The notes under the pieces: generated by a model
The model's database searches: none
What the model was told of the DNA's origin: nothing
What the model saw: the letters and a program-made list of their open reading frames with translations, nothing else
Translations under genes and position numbers: made by a program
From: DUZB01 sp963747555
GTDB taxonomy: Bacteria; Desulfobacterota; DSM-4660; Desulfatiglandales; Desulfatiglandaceae
Assembly (NCBI GenBank): GCA_963747555.1
Contig: CAVVFZ010000028.1
Span: 50,741 to 114,740 of the forward strand
DNA: 64,000 nt
Direction: 5' to 3'
Part shown: one piece after another, positions 25,037 through 33,705 of the stretch
Layout of the letters: each line of letters starts with the position of its first letter
How positions within the stretch are numbered: position 1 is the first letter of the stretch

Positions 25037-26074
25037 ATGTCGAATACCAAAACAACAGCCGGCATCCTGAGTATGGCCACATATATCCCTCGGGCCTATC
25101 ACGATGCGGATTACATCGCCTCCCAGTGTGATACTCCGGCGGAGATTATTCGAACCAAACTGGGCTGGTATCAGAAGAATGTTCCCGGACCGGGAGACGG
25201 GACCGTGGCCATGGGATTGAAAGCCGCGCGAAAGGCGCTCTATTATTCCGGTCTCGAACCGGGTCAGATCGACTTGGTCATCTACAGCGGGGAAGAGGTG
25301 AAGGAGTATCGAAACTGGCCGGTAGGCCCCAAGATCCAGAAGGAGCTGAACCTCAAAAAAGCCTGGTCTTTCGACATTCAGCAGCGTTGCGGGACCACTC
25401 TTGTGGCTCTCAAACTGGCCAGAGACATGATCCGGGCAGACGAATCGTTGAGAAACATCCTGATTGTTTCCAGCTATCGCAATTCTGATCTAATCCACTA
25501 CCCCAATGGCAGGGTGCGCTGGATGTATTACCTGGCGGCCGGAGGGGCTGCCTGCATCGTGCAGCGCGACTGCCCAAAGAATGAGATCATTAACGGGCAT
25601 TTTCTGAGTGATGGGTCCTTTGCCTTTGACGTGTATGTGCCCCAGGGTGGGTCCGCGGAACCGATGACCGTTGAAGGCCTGAAGGAGGGGAAACAATATC
25701 TGGACGTCCTGGACCCGGTGGGCATGAAAGAACGGCTCGAGCGGCTGAGCCTGAGCAACTGGCTTGTTTGCATCGACAAAGCCCTGGCCAAGTGCGGCTA
25801 TACAAGGGAAGATGTGGACTATCTGGCCACATTGCTGGTGAAACGAAGCGCCCACGACTATCTCATGAAGGCGTTGGGCCTGAAACCGGAGCAGACCCGG
25901 TATCTGGCCGAATTCGGCCATCACGGGCAGAATGACCAGATCCTTTCTTTGGAATTAGCGGTTGAAGAAAACCGGCTCAAGGACGGCGACCTGGTCCTCA
26001 TGATATCGGCGGGCATCGGATACGCCTGGAACGTGGTGGTCATGCGCTGGGGAGAAACAAAAAGAAACGGTTAA
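25037..26074 (+). CDS. KAS-III-like (FabH/thiolase-fold) condensing enzyme with Cys and His
   Basis: A 345-residue protein of the beta-ketoacyl synthase III group, which joins acyl units through a Cys thioester. The start at 25037 has AAAGGA before it; a longer frame upstream lies inside livM. The nucleophile fits Cys118 in SFDIQQRCGTTLVALKLA, and the His fits His273 in LLVKRSAHDYLMKALGL. Where FabH has its Asn in GNTSAAS, this protein has GHHGQND (294-300). The fold ending LVLMISAGIGYAWNVVVM is typical. A paralogue 2 kb downstream lacks the Cys and His, suggesting a mixed dimer. It could condense an imported acyl-CoA or work in the thiolytic direction. Confidence 0.85.
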   Translation: MSNTKTTAGILSMATYIPRAYHDADYIASQCDTPAEIIRTKLGWYQKNVPGPGDGTVAMGLKAARKALYYSGLEPGQIDLVIYSGEEVKEYRNWPVGPKIQKELNLKKAWSFDIQQRCGTTLVALKLARDMIRADESLRNILIVSSYRNSDLIHYPNGRVRWMYYLAAGGAACIVQRDCPKNEIINGHFLSDGSFAFDVYVPQGGSAEPMTVEGLKEGKQYLDVLDPVGMKERLERLSLSNWLVCIDKALAKCGYTREDVDYLATLLVKRSAHDYLMKALGLKPEQTRYLAEFGHHGQNDQILSLELAVEENRLKDGDLVLMISAGIGYAWNVVVMRWGETKRNG

Positions 26075-26075
26075 C

Positions 26076-26137
26076 AGTTCACGGTTGCCGGTTCACAGTT
26101 TTTTTAACTGAAAACCGATAACTGCAAACCGGAAACA
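26076..26137 (+). repeat. Imperfect inverted repeat of the CAGTTCACGGTT type
   Basis: After the first KAS-III gene, CGGTTCACAGTT, a T-run and AACTGAAAACCG form an imperfect stem. It is preceded by CAGTTCACGGTTG and followed by AACTGCAAACCGG. Such strings are commonly scattered in genomes of this kind. The T-rich loop could weaken transcription but it is not a canonical terminator. Confidence 0.4.
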
Positions 26138-26173
26138 ATGCATTCTATTCAATAATCCTGGCATGAATGGAGT

Positions 26174-26343
26174 CACAGGGTCTTTTTTGCTGCCGCATCT
26201 TGGATCGACCTTCACGGTCCGTTGAGAGGTCCTTTTAAGCCGGTACAACGAATAATATTGAGCTCTCAACAACCCTTACGTACCGGCCTAAAAAGGACCG
26301 GTGCTCCACAGGAATCAGATGCGGCAGCAAAAAAGACCCTGTG
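26174..26343. mobile_element. 170-bp MITE-like element with perfect 27-bp terminal inverted repeats
   Basis: Bases 26174-26200 and 26317-26343 are exact reverse complements over 27 bases, starting CACAGGGTC and ending GACCCTGTG. Inside, GTTGAGAG (26221-26228) matches CTCTCAAC (26263-26270), and a ~19-base arm at 26228-26246 matches 26280-26299 with one indel and few mismatches. The order of these two inner pairs is crossing, as in a pseudoknot. GAATGG occurs three bases outside each end (26165-26170 and 26347-26352), perhaps a target duplication. There is no coding capacity, so it would depend on a transposase elsewhere or act as RNA. Confidence 0.65.
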
Positions 26344-26443
26344 GCGGAATGGCTTTGCTGAATCCAAACATGGTATCAGGGAATTTGAATAGGATACGTG
26401 TAAACCGATAAATAGAAACCGTTTTGAAAAAAGGAAGCAATAT

Positions 26444-27967
26444 ATGATCTATGGAGATTGGATCGGCCGTTGGGGCCGCGCTTATCCGGACAAAGAGGCC
26501 CTGGTGGATGCCATCGAAGGCAGACGATATACCTATGGAGAGCTCTCGGCCGAAATAAACCGCATGGCGCATTTCCTGGGCGGGGAGTTGGGAGTCGAAA
26601 AGGGCGACAGAGTTACCTGTCTGTCGCTGAACCGGGCCCAATATATTATCCTTTTTTTGGCTCTCAGCCGTCTCGGAGCAATCCTGGTTCCCCTGAATTT
26701 CCGGCTGGCCAGGGATGAATTCATCTATTTTCTGGAAGATGCCGCGCCCAAGGCCATGTTTTTTGATCGGGAACATCAGGATGTGGTGGCCTCCCTCAAG
26801 GATCTTGTCTCCGTGCCCCATTACGTCTGCCTGGACGCCGATGATACCGTGGGACGATCCCTGCCCTCCATCTGGAATTCTCTCCCCACGGACACCCTGC
26901 CGGAAGTGGATATCCTGCCTGATGATCCCCAGTTGATTATCTATACTTCCGGCACCACCGGGGTCCCCAAAGGGGTTCTTCTGACCCATGGGATGCTTAC
27001 CTGGAACGCTGTCAACACCCAGTTGGGCTGGAGCCTTTCTCCCGAGGACAAAACCATCCTTCATGCGGCCATGTTTTATACAGCCGGCTGGAACGTGTTT
27101 ACCTTGCCCATCTTCCAGAGCCGGGGCGCCAACATCCTGGTCCGGAATTTTGATGCGGACCTGATCCTGGATCTGATTCAGAAAGAGGGAGTAACCGTCT
27201 TTTTCGGGGTGCCCACCATGTTCCAGATGCTCATGGACTCCCCTAAATTCGCATCTACCGATTTTTCCAGTGTCCGTTTCATGGTGTCCGGAGGCGCTCC
27301 TTTGGGACACACCCTGTTTGAAGCCTTCCAGAAAGAAAAATCGGTTCACATCTGGGAAGGCTACGGGCTTACCGAGGTAGGTCCCAACTGCTTCATGGCC
27401 AACGGAAAACTGGGCACCATAGGACACCCCATGCCCCACGTGGATGTCAAGCTGATCGGATCGGACGGCCTGGAGGTTCGCGCGGGAGAGGAAGGAGAGA
27501 TCCTCCTGAGAGGTCCCAATGTTTGCGCGGGCTATCTGAACAAACCGGAGACCACGGCCAAGGCCATTGTGAACGGGTGGTTCCACACAGGAGACCTGGG
27601 AAAGCTGGACGCGGATGGACATATGGCCATCGTGGGCCGCCTGAAAGATATGATCATCTCGGGGGGCGCGAATATCTACCCGGCGGAAGTCGAACGGGCC
27701 ATTGAAACCCATCCCGACGTGCTGGGATCAGCCGTCATCGGGGTCCCAGATCCCAAATGGGGAGAAGTAGGCAAGGCCATCGTGGAACTGAGGCCCGGAG
27801 CATCTCTGACCCTGGAAGGACTGCTGACCCACCTCGGAGAACGTCTTGGAAAATTTAAACGCCCCAAATATCTGAAAGTGGTGGACGCACTGCCGAGAAC
27901 CCCGGCCTCCGGCAAGGTCCAGAAATTTATTCTGAAGGAACAATACGGCGCACCGGAGAATGGATAG
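26444..27967 (+). CDS. Acyl-CoA ligase (AMP-forming), second of two
   Basis: A 507-residue ANL ligase paralogous to the one at 18502. Motifs are IYTSGTTGVPKG, GYGLTEVGPN, NGWFHTGDLGKLD, DMIISGGANIYPAEVE and the Lys segment TPASGKVQKFIL. AAGGAAG lies seven bases before the ATG. Two ligases in one cluster suggest two acids or two successive activation steps. The 370-base gap before it holds the MITE-like element, so this gene may rely on its own promoter. Confidence 0.9.
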   Translation: MIYGDWIGRWGRAYPDKEALVDAIEGRRYTYGELSAEINRMAHFLGGELGVEKGDRVTCLSLNRAQYIILFLALSRLGAILVPLNFRLARDEFIYFLEDAAPKAMFFDREHQDVVASLKDLVSVPHYVCLDADDTVGRSLPSIWNSLPTDTLPEVDILPDDPQLIIYTSGTTGVPKGVLLTHGMLTWNAVNTQLGWSLSPEDKTILHAAMFYTAGWNVFTLPIFQSRGANILVRNFDADLILDLIQKEGVTVFFGVPTMFQMLMDSPKFASTDFSSVRFMVSGGAPLGHTLFEAFQKEKSVHIWEGYGLTEVGPNCFMANGKLGTIGHPMPHVDVKLIGSDGLEVRAGEEGEILLRGPNVCAGYLNKPETTAKAIVNGWFHTGDLGKLDADGHMAIVGRLKDMIISGGANIYPAEVERAIETHPDVLGSAVIGVPDPKWGEVGKAIVELRPGASLTLEGLLTHLGERLGKFKRPKYLKVVDALPRTPASGKVQKFILKEQYGAPENG

Positions 27968-28137
27968 CAGGAAAGAGTGGGCAGTAAACAGTTGGCAACA
28001 CATGGTTGGAAAAGTTGCTCTGATATACAACCATGAAGGACTTGAAGAACATGAAGGGGAAAAGCTGTCTTTTGTCTATTCGTGTAATTCGTGAGATTCG
28101 TGGTCAAAAATGGTTCTTGTGGTAAAGGAAAAACCAG
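27968..28137 (+). repeat. Intergenic stretch with dispersed-repeat motif
   Basis: The gap holds ACCATGAAGGACTTGAAGAA and then CGTGTAATTCGTGAGATTCG. The first resembles ACCACGAAGGACATGAAGAA at 30122-30141. These two copies differ at a few bases and look like fragments of one dispersed intergenic repeat. No gene is seen. Confidence 0.45.
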
Positions 28138-29133
28138 ATGGATATAGGAATGGTAAGTTACGGTCTTTACACCCCCGAGACCTTTGAAACAGCGGCGGAT
28201 CTCGCTGCAAAGAGCGGTCTTTCTCCGGACGAAGTGAAGGAATTGGGGATCGAACGCAAGTGCAGCCCGTCCGGAGAAGATCAACCGGTAAGCATGGCCG
28301 TAAAGGCGGCCGTTCAGGCCTTTGAAAAAGCCAGGGATGTGAGGCCCGAGGATGTGGATCTGGTCATCTGGACCGGAGAGGAATATAAGGACTACATCGC
28401 CCAGACCGCATCCATCCGCCTGCAGGAGGAAACCGGTTGCAAAAACGCCTGGGCCTTTGATCTGGTCGGCCAGAATGTCACATCCATTCAGGGTCTGCGG
28501 ATGGCTCGGGATTCCATGCTGGGAGACGAGACCATTCACACCATCCTGTTGGCCGGGGGAACGCGAAACGTAGACCTGGTGGATCCCGCCAATCCGGATA
28601 CCCGCTTTCTCCTGGCCTCCTCCGCCTCCGGCGGGGCCATGATCCTTCGACGCAATCACCCCGTAAATCGTCTTATCGACACGGCCTTTACAATCGATTA
28701 TGATATGGCCGACGAAGTCTATGTCCCCGGCGGCGGCACGGAAATCCCCTTTGCCCAGGACAATCTGGATTCCAGCATTATGTTCTACCAGACACCACAC
28801 CCCAAGGTGGTTAAAGACTATCTGGCCGGACGCTGGCCCCGGGCCCTGGCCGAAACGGGGCAAAAGGTCCTGAAAGGCCTTTCCCCCGATTATGTGGCCC
28901 TCCGGCATCTCAAGCCGGGGGAACGAAAGGCAGTTCTCAGAGACCTGGGGACGAAACCCGAACAGTCTGCCGCTCTGGATAACTGGGGGTGTCATGGAAC
29001 CAACGATGTCCTTCTTTCCCTCGACCTGGGATTGCAGAACGGGGTGATTGACGAGGGATCTCTGGTGCTTTTTCTGTCGGGAGGAATCGGCTTTACCTAT
29101 GCCGCGGCACTGATTCAGTGGGGGGAACGCTAA
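28138..29133 (+). CDS. KAS-III-like protein lacking catalytic Cys and His (probable inactive partner)
   Basis: At 331 residues this is a paralogue of the KAS-III-like protein at 25037: WTGEEYKDY matches YSGEEVKEY, GCHGTND matches GHHGQND, and FLSGGIGFTYAAALIQWGE matches the other C-terminus. Aligned with it, the nucleophile Cys118 is Asn113 (FDLVGQNVTSIQG) and His273 is Arg253. It therefore should not form an acyl thioester. Pairs of an active and an inactive KAS-III chain are known, for example PqsC with PqsB. I infer a heterodimer with the other gene, separated by the second ligase gene. Confidence 0.82.
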   Translation: MDIGMVSYGLYTPETFETAADLAAKSGLSPDEVKELGIERKCSPSGEDQPVSMAVKAAVQAFEKARDVRPEDVDLVIWTGEEYKDYIAQTASIRLQEETGCKNAWAFDLVGQNVTSIQGLRMARDSMLGDETIHTILLAGGTRNVDLVDPANPDTRFLLASSASGGAMILRRNHPVNRLIDTAFTIDYDMADEVYVPGGGTEIPFAQDNLDSSIMFYQTPHPKVVKDYLAGRWPRALAETGQKVLKGLSPDYVALRHLKPGERKAVLRDLGTKPEQSAALDNWGCHGTNDVLLSLDLGLQNGVIDEGSLVLFLSGGIGFTYAAALIQWGER

Positions 29134-29144
29134 GGTTTACTTGT

Positions 29145-29175
29145 TTTTTCGAATCGTCCGTTCCGATTCGAAAAA
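29145..29175. terminator. Perfect 12-bp hairpin with A/T arms, possible bidirectional terminator
   Basis: TTTTTCGAATCG (29145-29156) and CGATTCGAAAAA (29164-29175) are exact reverse complements around a seven-base loop. It follows the KAS-III-like gene by 11 bases. The A/T tracts are in the stem and no further T-run follows on the plus strand, so termination would be partial at best. Confidence 0.5.
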
Positions 29176-29234
29176 GGCTTTGCGTCCTTCACTTTGCGGT
29201 TCGATTTAATTAAGGTTTCACACGAGGCATATCG

Positions 29235-30017
29235 ATGTTTTTAGAAGATCCCGGCCTGTATTATGAAGTCCACGGAGAGGGGAAACCCCTTGTGTTGCTC
29301 AACGGCATCATGATGAACACACTGAGTTGGGCGGAGCACATCCCCGACTTGAAGGACCATTACCAGGTCATCACCTATGATATGCGGGACCAGGGCCAGT
29401 CGAACAGACTGGAAGAGGGATACAGGATCGACGTCCACGCCGAAGACCTCAAAAAGCTGCTGGACCACCTGGGCATCAAAAAGGCCAATATCCTGGGCGT
29501 CTCCTACGGTGGCCAGGTCGCTCTGATTTTTTCCCTGGGATTTCCCGAAATGGTGGAAAAGCTGATCCTTTCCAACACCGCCGCACACGTGGATCAATAC
29601 CTTCTTTCCCTGGGACAGATGTGGAAGAGGGCCGCAAGGCTCTACGATGGAGAGGCCTTTTTTGATCTGGCCTTGATTCCCATCTACTCCAGAGGGTTTT
29701 ACAACCACCATTACGACTGGTTAGCAAATCGGAGAGGGCTTTTCAGGGACTTTCTTACCAGAGAATGGTTTGACGGATTTATCCGTCTGGCATCTTCCAA
29801 CGAGGACTACGATCTGCGTGGAGAGATTTCGCGTATCGAGGCCAGGACCCTTCTTATTGCGGCCGAGGAGGATATCATTACGCCCCCGGAACAGATGCTT
29901 GAAATCCACCGGGCACTGAAAAATTCCCAGTTCGTCTCCATTCCGGATACGGGTCACGCTGCCTTCCTGGAGAAACGGGAGACCTTCTGCACCCTGATCA
30001 AGGGGTTTTTGGGTTAA
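29235..30017 (+). CDS. Alpha/beta hydrolase
   Basis: A 260-residue alpha/beta-hydrolase. The oxyanion region is LVLLNGIMMNT, the nucleophile is Ser90 in GVSYGGQ, the acid is in AAEEDIITPPE and the His in DTGHAAFLEK. Short cap region with SRGFYNHHYDWL. Homologues include esterases, C-C bond hydrolases and thioesterases; here a CoA thioester or ring-opened intermediate is plausible. GAGG lies upstream. It is separated from the next SDR by a 320-base gap, so it may end a sub-operon. Confidence 0.85.
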   Translation: MFLEDPGLYYEVHGEGKPLVLLNGIMMNTLSWAEHIPDLKDHYQVITYDMRDQGQSNRLEEGYRIDVHAEDLKKLLDHLGIKKANILGVSYGGQVALIFSLGFPEMVEKLILSNTAAHVDQYLLSLGQMWKRAARLYDGEAFFDLALIPIYSRGFYNHHYDWLANRRGLFRDFLTREWFDGFIRLASSNEDYDLRGEISRIEARTLLIAAEEDIITPPEQMLEIHRALKNSQFVSIPDTGHAAFLEKRETFCTLIKGFLG

Positions 30018-30340
30018 GCTCCGCCTTCATCCGCTAAATGCAATTGCAAGAACTTGGATTCCGCTTTACGGATGAGTGGGAAGACGGGTGGAAGGTCTAT
30101 TTTATCACGGCAGAACGAGGTTCACCACGAAGGACATGAAGAACAGGAAGAATACTATTCTACGGGGGTCACATACCATGCGCATTCCAAGGCCGGAGCG
30201 TAATGGGAGGACGTATCTTGATTCAAAAGCACCGGTAGGAATGGGGGTTCTGAAGCTGAAATTCTAAAACGGATGATCTGAACAGGAAAACTCTAAAATT
30301 AACGGATTGATCGAGAAACTTCGAAGAAAGGGAGATAGAA
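30018..30340 (+). other. Gap with a dispersed repeat; no convincing gene
   Basis: A 63-codon frame (30076-30267) includes the repeat motif ACCACGAAGGACATGAAGAA (30122-30141) and has no ribosome site or family pattern, so I reject it as a gene. The rest shows no hairpin or clear promoter. AAGGGAGA at the end belongs to the SDR gene. Confidence 0.45.
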
Positions 30341-31126
30341 ATGCTTGAAATCAAAGATGCCGTTGCCGTAATCACCGGAGGCAGCGGCGGGATAGGAATG
30401 GCCCTGGCCAGGTACTGGTTGTCTCAGGGTGGAAAGGCCGTTTTGGCCGATGTAGCCGAGGAGGCTTTGGAAAAAGCCAAGAAGGAGCTGGGCGGAGATG
30501 TAGCAACCGTTGTCTGTGACGTTACCAATGAGGACGATTGCGGAAAACTCGCCGATACGGCTATCGAGCGTTTTGGAAAAATCAACCTGGTGGCCCCCTT
30601 CGCAGGCATTATCATGGATGGCCTCATGGTCTCCACGGATCGGGAAACGGGGAAGGTAAATCGCAAAATGCCGCTTTCGGTCTTCCAGAAGGTGGTGGAC
30701 ATCAACCTCACCGGCGTCTTTCTAACGGTTCGCGAATGCACCGAGCGAATGATCAATCATGATTGCACCGGACTCATATGCCTCATCTCTTCCACAGGGT
30801 CCCTGGGGACGGCCGGGCAGATCAATTACTCCTCCACCAAGGCGGCCATGTCCGTAATGCCCAAGGTCCTTACGGCGGAGTTCTTCCGTCGCGGTCTCTC
30901 CCATAAGATCCGAGCGGTAGCCATAGCCCCCGGATATGTGGGAACAGAGATGGTGAGAGGAATGAACCAGAAGGCTCTCGATAACATCCTCACCAATGTC
31001 CCCATCGGCCGGCTCATCGAACCCGAGGAGGTGGCGTCCCTCGCCGGAGAGATCTACCGCAACGAGGCCCTGGCCGGTGAGACCTTCTTCATCCACGGAG
31101 GTCTTCGTCTGGGATCAAAAGGTTAG
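30341..31126 (+). CDS. Short-chain dehydrogenase/reductase, third of the cluster
   Basis: A 261-residue SDR with the cofactor loop TGGSGGIG at residues 12-19 and catalytic Ser150/151, Tyr163 and Lys167 (YSSTK). The NNAG motif is replaced by PFAGI, and a 12-residue insertion (TDRETGKVNRKMP) follows it. AAGGGAGA lies six bases before the ATG. The C-terminus GETFFIHGGLRLG is FabG-like. It probably handles another hydroxyacyl or oxo intermediate of the same pathway. The hydrolase gene starts 13 bases after its stop. Confidence 0.87.
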   Translation: MLEIKDAVAVITGGSGGIGMALARYWLSQGGKAVLADVAEEALEKAKKELGGDVATVVCDVTNEDDCGKLADTAIERFGKINLVAPFAGIIMDGLMVSTDRETGKVNRKMPLSVFQKVVDINLTGVFLTVRECTERMINHDCTGLICLISSTGSLGTAGQINYSSTKAAMSVMPKVLTAEFFRRGLSHKIRAVAIAPGYVGTEMVRGMNQKALDNILTNVPIGRLIEPEEVASLAGEIYRNEALAGETFFIHGGLRLGSKG

Positions 31127-31139
31127 TGGGGGATAATTC

Positions 31140-32015
31140 ATGATAAAACCCACCATGAAACGAGTAAAAGGAGACGGAGTTGAAATCCAGCTGGCGCTCT
31201 GGGAAGGAAAAGGAGATCCTGTTCTCTGTATCCACGGTCTGACCGCCAACTGCCGCAGTTGGGACCGGATCGCCTCTACCCTGGCGCCCGATTACCGTAT
31301 CCTCGCCATGGACCTTCGAGGGAGAGGTCTTTCGGACAAGCCGGAAAAGGGATACTTTGTGGAGCAGCACGTGGAGGATGTGCGTCACGTACTGGAGGAC
31401 CTGGGCCTCAAAGAGGTTCATCTGATGGGCCATTCCCTCGGCGCTTTCGTCTCCCTGGCCTTTGCAGCCCGTTATCCTCAATACGTCAAGAAGCTGATCC
31501 TCGTAGATGCGGGAGGGCGCGTAACGCCGGCCCAGTGGGATAAAATCGAGATGGGGATCAAACCGTCCCTGGCACGATTAGGACAAACTTTTTCCACCTT
31601 TGAAGACTACACCAAGCCCTTGAAACAGGCTCCCTTTCTTCAGCCATGGACCTCTTTCTTAGACACCTATTTTCGCTATGAAATGGAAGAGGTGGAAGGA
31701 GGACTCCGATCCCGAACACGAGAGGACCACATGCTGGAGGAGATCGAAAAGATTCGAGGGTTTGATGCTCCGGCCCGCTATTCAAAAATCCACTCTCCCA
31801 CTTTAATCCTTCGAGCCCCCCATGGGATCCTTTCCGATGAGGATATCGTACTGACCGAGGAGGCCGTGGAAAAGATGCTCAGGGAAATCCCCCATGCCCG
31901 TCGTATGGACTGCGACGGAACCGACCACTATTCCATCCTCTTCGGCGCCCACAGCGAGAGGGATCAGGCCATCCGTAATTTTCTGGAAATGGAATTAAAC
32001 GAGAATGAAAATTAA
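31140..32015 (+). CDS. Alpha/beta hydrolase, second of the cluster
   Basis: A 291-residue hydrolase with CIHGLTANCRSWD, the nucleophile Ser99 in MGHSLGAF, DLRGRGLSDKPEKGY and a late His in CDGTDHYSILFG. The sequence resembles lactonase, dienelactone or C-C hydrolases. A purine-rich GTGGGGGA lies before the ATG. Its last codons overlap the start of the acyltransferase gene by 11 bases, indicating translational coupling. Confidence 0.85.
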   Translation: MIKPTMKRVKGDGVEIQLALWEGKGDPVLCIHGLTANCRSWDRIASTLAPDYRILAMDLRGRGLSDKPEKGYFVEQHVEDVRHVLEDLGLKEVHLMGHSLGAFVSLAFAARYPQYVKKLILVDAGGRVTPAQWDKIEMGIKPSLARLGQTFSTFEDYTKPLKQAPFLQPWTSFLDTYFRYEMEEVEGGLRSRTREDHMLEEIEKIRGFDAPARYSKIHSPTLILRAPHGILSDEDIVLTEEAVEKMLREIPHARRMDCDGTDHYSILFGAHSERDQAIRNFLEMELNENEN

Positions 32016-32694
32016 GAAAGAGACCAAATTCAAGATACTGAACAGCCAGGCCTTCACCTCTTTTACGTCCTGGTTGCTCAAGCTCTATTTCGGCACCCTC
32101 CGCATAAAGGTTGAAAACCTGGAGGGTTTGTTAGACTATGCTGATTCGGGCGGGCAATTTATATTTTCCTCATGGCACCAGCGATTTTTCGGCGGATTCA
32201 TCGGTCCAAAGATCCTTAAAAAGCCCGTTTACATCATGATATCACGCAGTCGGGACGGCGATTTCATCTCCCGCGTCGTACGTCCCTTTGGCTGGATGGC
32301 ATTCAGGGGATCCAGGTCGCGAGGCGGAACCACGGCCCTCAGGAGTCTGTTGAGAATCATAAAAAGAGGATGCATCGTAGCCCATATCGTCGATGGCCCA
32401 ACGGGTCCCGCAAGAGAAATTAAGCCCGGGCTTGTCTCGCTGGCACAGAAAAGCGGGATTCCCATAGGTCCGGCCTATATCATCTATGAGAACTGTTGGA
32501 CCTTGAACAGCTGGGACCGGTTCATGATTCCCAAACCATTCAGCAGGGTACTGCTCAAGATTGGTGAATTGATTCCCGTACCCTCGGAACTCACAAAGGA
32601 AGAATTTGAAAAGATCCGCCTTTTCATTGAGAAAACCATGATCAATGAATATGAAACGCTCAAAGATTACTGGAAAAGGCCATCAAACCGTTAA
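32005..32694 (+). CDS. DUF374 / lysophospholipid acyltransferase-like protein
   Basis: A 229-residue membrane-associated protein of the DUF374 group, distant relatives of lipid A and lysophospholipid acyltransferases. Hallmarks are FIFSSWHQRFFGGF (the HxxxxD-like site without the Asp), SRSRDGDFISRVVRPFGW, FRGSRSRGGTTALRSLLRII and HIVDGPTGPAREIKPGLVSL. It is the last plus-strand gene of the cluster and meets the copper operon tail-to-tail nine bases later. It may attach acyl chains made or taken up by the cluster, or be a passenger. Confidence 0.8.
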   Translation: MKIKKETKFKILNSQAFTSFTSWLLKLYFGTLRIKVENLEGLLDYADSGGQFIFSSWHQRFFGGFIGPKILKKPVYIMISRSRDGDFISRVVRPFGWMAFRGSRSRGGTTALRSLLRIIKRGCIVAHIVDGPTGPAREIKPGLVSLAQKSGIPIGPAYIIYENCWTLNSWDRFMIPKPFSRVLLKIGELIPVPSELTKEEFEKIRLFIEKTMINEYETLKDYWKRPSNR

Positions 32695-32703
32695 GCACTT
32701 GCG

Positions 32704-33705
32704 CTAATAAGCCGCCATACTCAGGTTTGAAAAAAGGATTCCGCATCCTGAGATCAGCAAGAAAATGAGGTTCGCCAGAATTGAGATCAGGGCGAGCCTT
32801 TTTTGCATGGGCGGAATGATGGTCTGGAGGCTTTCGATTTTCCGAAACGGCATGAGGATACCGGTTCCCATTCCGGATACGGCGCCGACAAGCAGTGCTA
32901 AATAGAGGGCATACCCCACATAGGCATACTCCGGCTGCAGGATACAGAACGGGCAGTGGTGCGTGGGCAGTTCATAGAAATAAATACTGATAAACGAAAT
33001 GAGTGCGACAATCGAAATCAGGAAATGAGTCAGTGACGCGACAGAGAAAAAATAGGCGCCCTTCCTTTTCAAGTAAACATACAGACCCAATGCCATCGTG
33101 ATTGGGGCGCTTAGGAAAAAGAGCGTTTCCGAAGCTGCAAGGGGGAGGGCAAGAAGGTCGGATACGAACGTGTCTGCGTCTGCGCTAAAAAGCGTACCGC
33201 AACAGGATGTGATGATATTCGGCTTGAGCCCCAGAAGATACCCCCCTTCCGCAATGGTTTCGGCAATCAGAAAAGGAGCAATGAAAAGCAGCAGCCAGTA
33301 CTTTATTCTAATTAACGGATAGTCATGGGCTTTGTTGTCGGTAACGTTAACAATGAGCCACAGACCCGACAAAAGGAAACAAACGATCTTTAAAATGAGG
33401 GCCGGATAGCCTAAAGCATTCACCTTAAGGCTTCCTGCCGCACACATGGCCCCGATAAAAAGAGGGCTGATCGTGTCAGCCGTATAAATAAACAGAAACA
33501 GGGAAAAGAGTTGAAAGGCCAGGACATAACTGATGATGGTGGAAACCAGGTAGGTTCTCCTCTCAAGCTCCAGTTGATGCTCGCTTCCGCTTCTGATATC
33601 CCAGTTGCGGATGATCCGAACCCCTTCGTATGCTGCATAGCAAAGCATGGACGTGGTCAGAATCGAGCCCAGAAGCAATGCCAGGATACCGGGATGAAAA
33701 ATCAT
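32704..33705 (-). CDS. Polytopic membrane protein at the end of the copper operon
   Basis: A 333-residue protein with about nine hydrophobic helices and no family I can name. It has a double Cys in NIITSCCGTLF and a periplasm-side THHCPFCILQ motif, both suited to soft-metal or thiol chemistry. Its start overlaps the stop of the ATPase gene by four bases (ATGA), so it belongs to the ABC transporter unit. Placement suggests a third membrane part of a NosL-linked copper transport or delivery complex. This is inference from context. Confidence 0.7.
   Translation of the reverse strand: MIFHPGILALLLGSILTTSMLCYAAYEGVRIIRNWDIRSGSEHQLELERRTYLVSTIISYVLAFQLFSLFLFIYTADTISPLFIGAMCAAGSLKVNALGYPALILKIVCFLLSGLWLIVNVTDNKAHDYPLIRIKYWLLLFIAPFLIAETIAEGGYLLGLKPNIITSCCGTLFSADADTFVSDLLALPLAASETLFFLSAPITMALGLYVYLKRKGAYFFSVASLTHFLISIVALISFISIYFYELPTHHCPFCILQPEYAYVGYALYLALLVGAVSGMGTGILMPFRKIESLQTIIPPMQKRLALISILANLIFLLISGCGILFSNLSMAAY

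Noticed and set aside
26315..28995. Two long minus-strand frames (465 and 439 codons)
   Set aside because: They lie opposite the intact ligase and KAS-III-like genes, cross intergenic gaps and the MITE-like element, and have no motif or ribosome site.
30076..30267. 63-codon frame
   Set aside because: Contains a dispersed repeat and no ribosome site.
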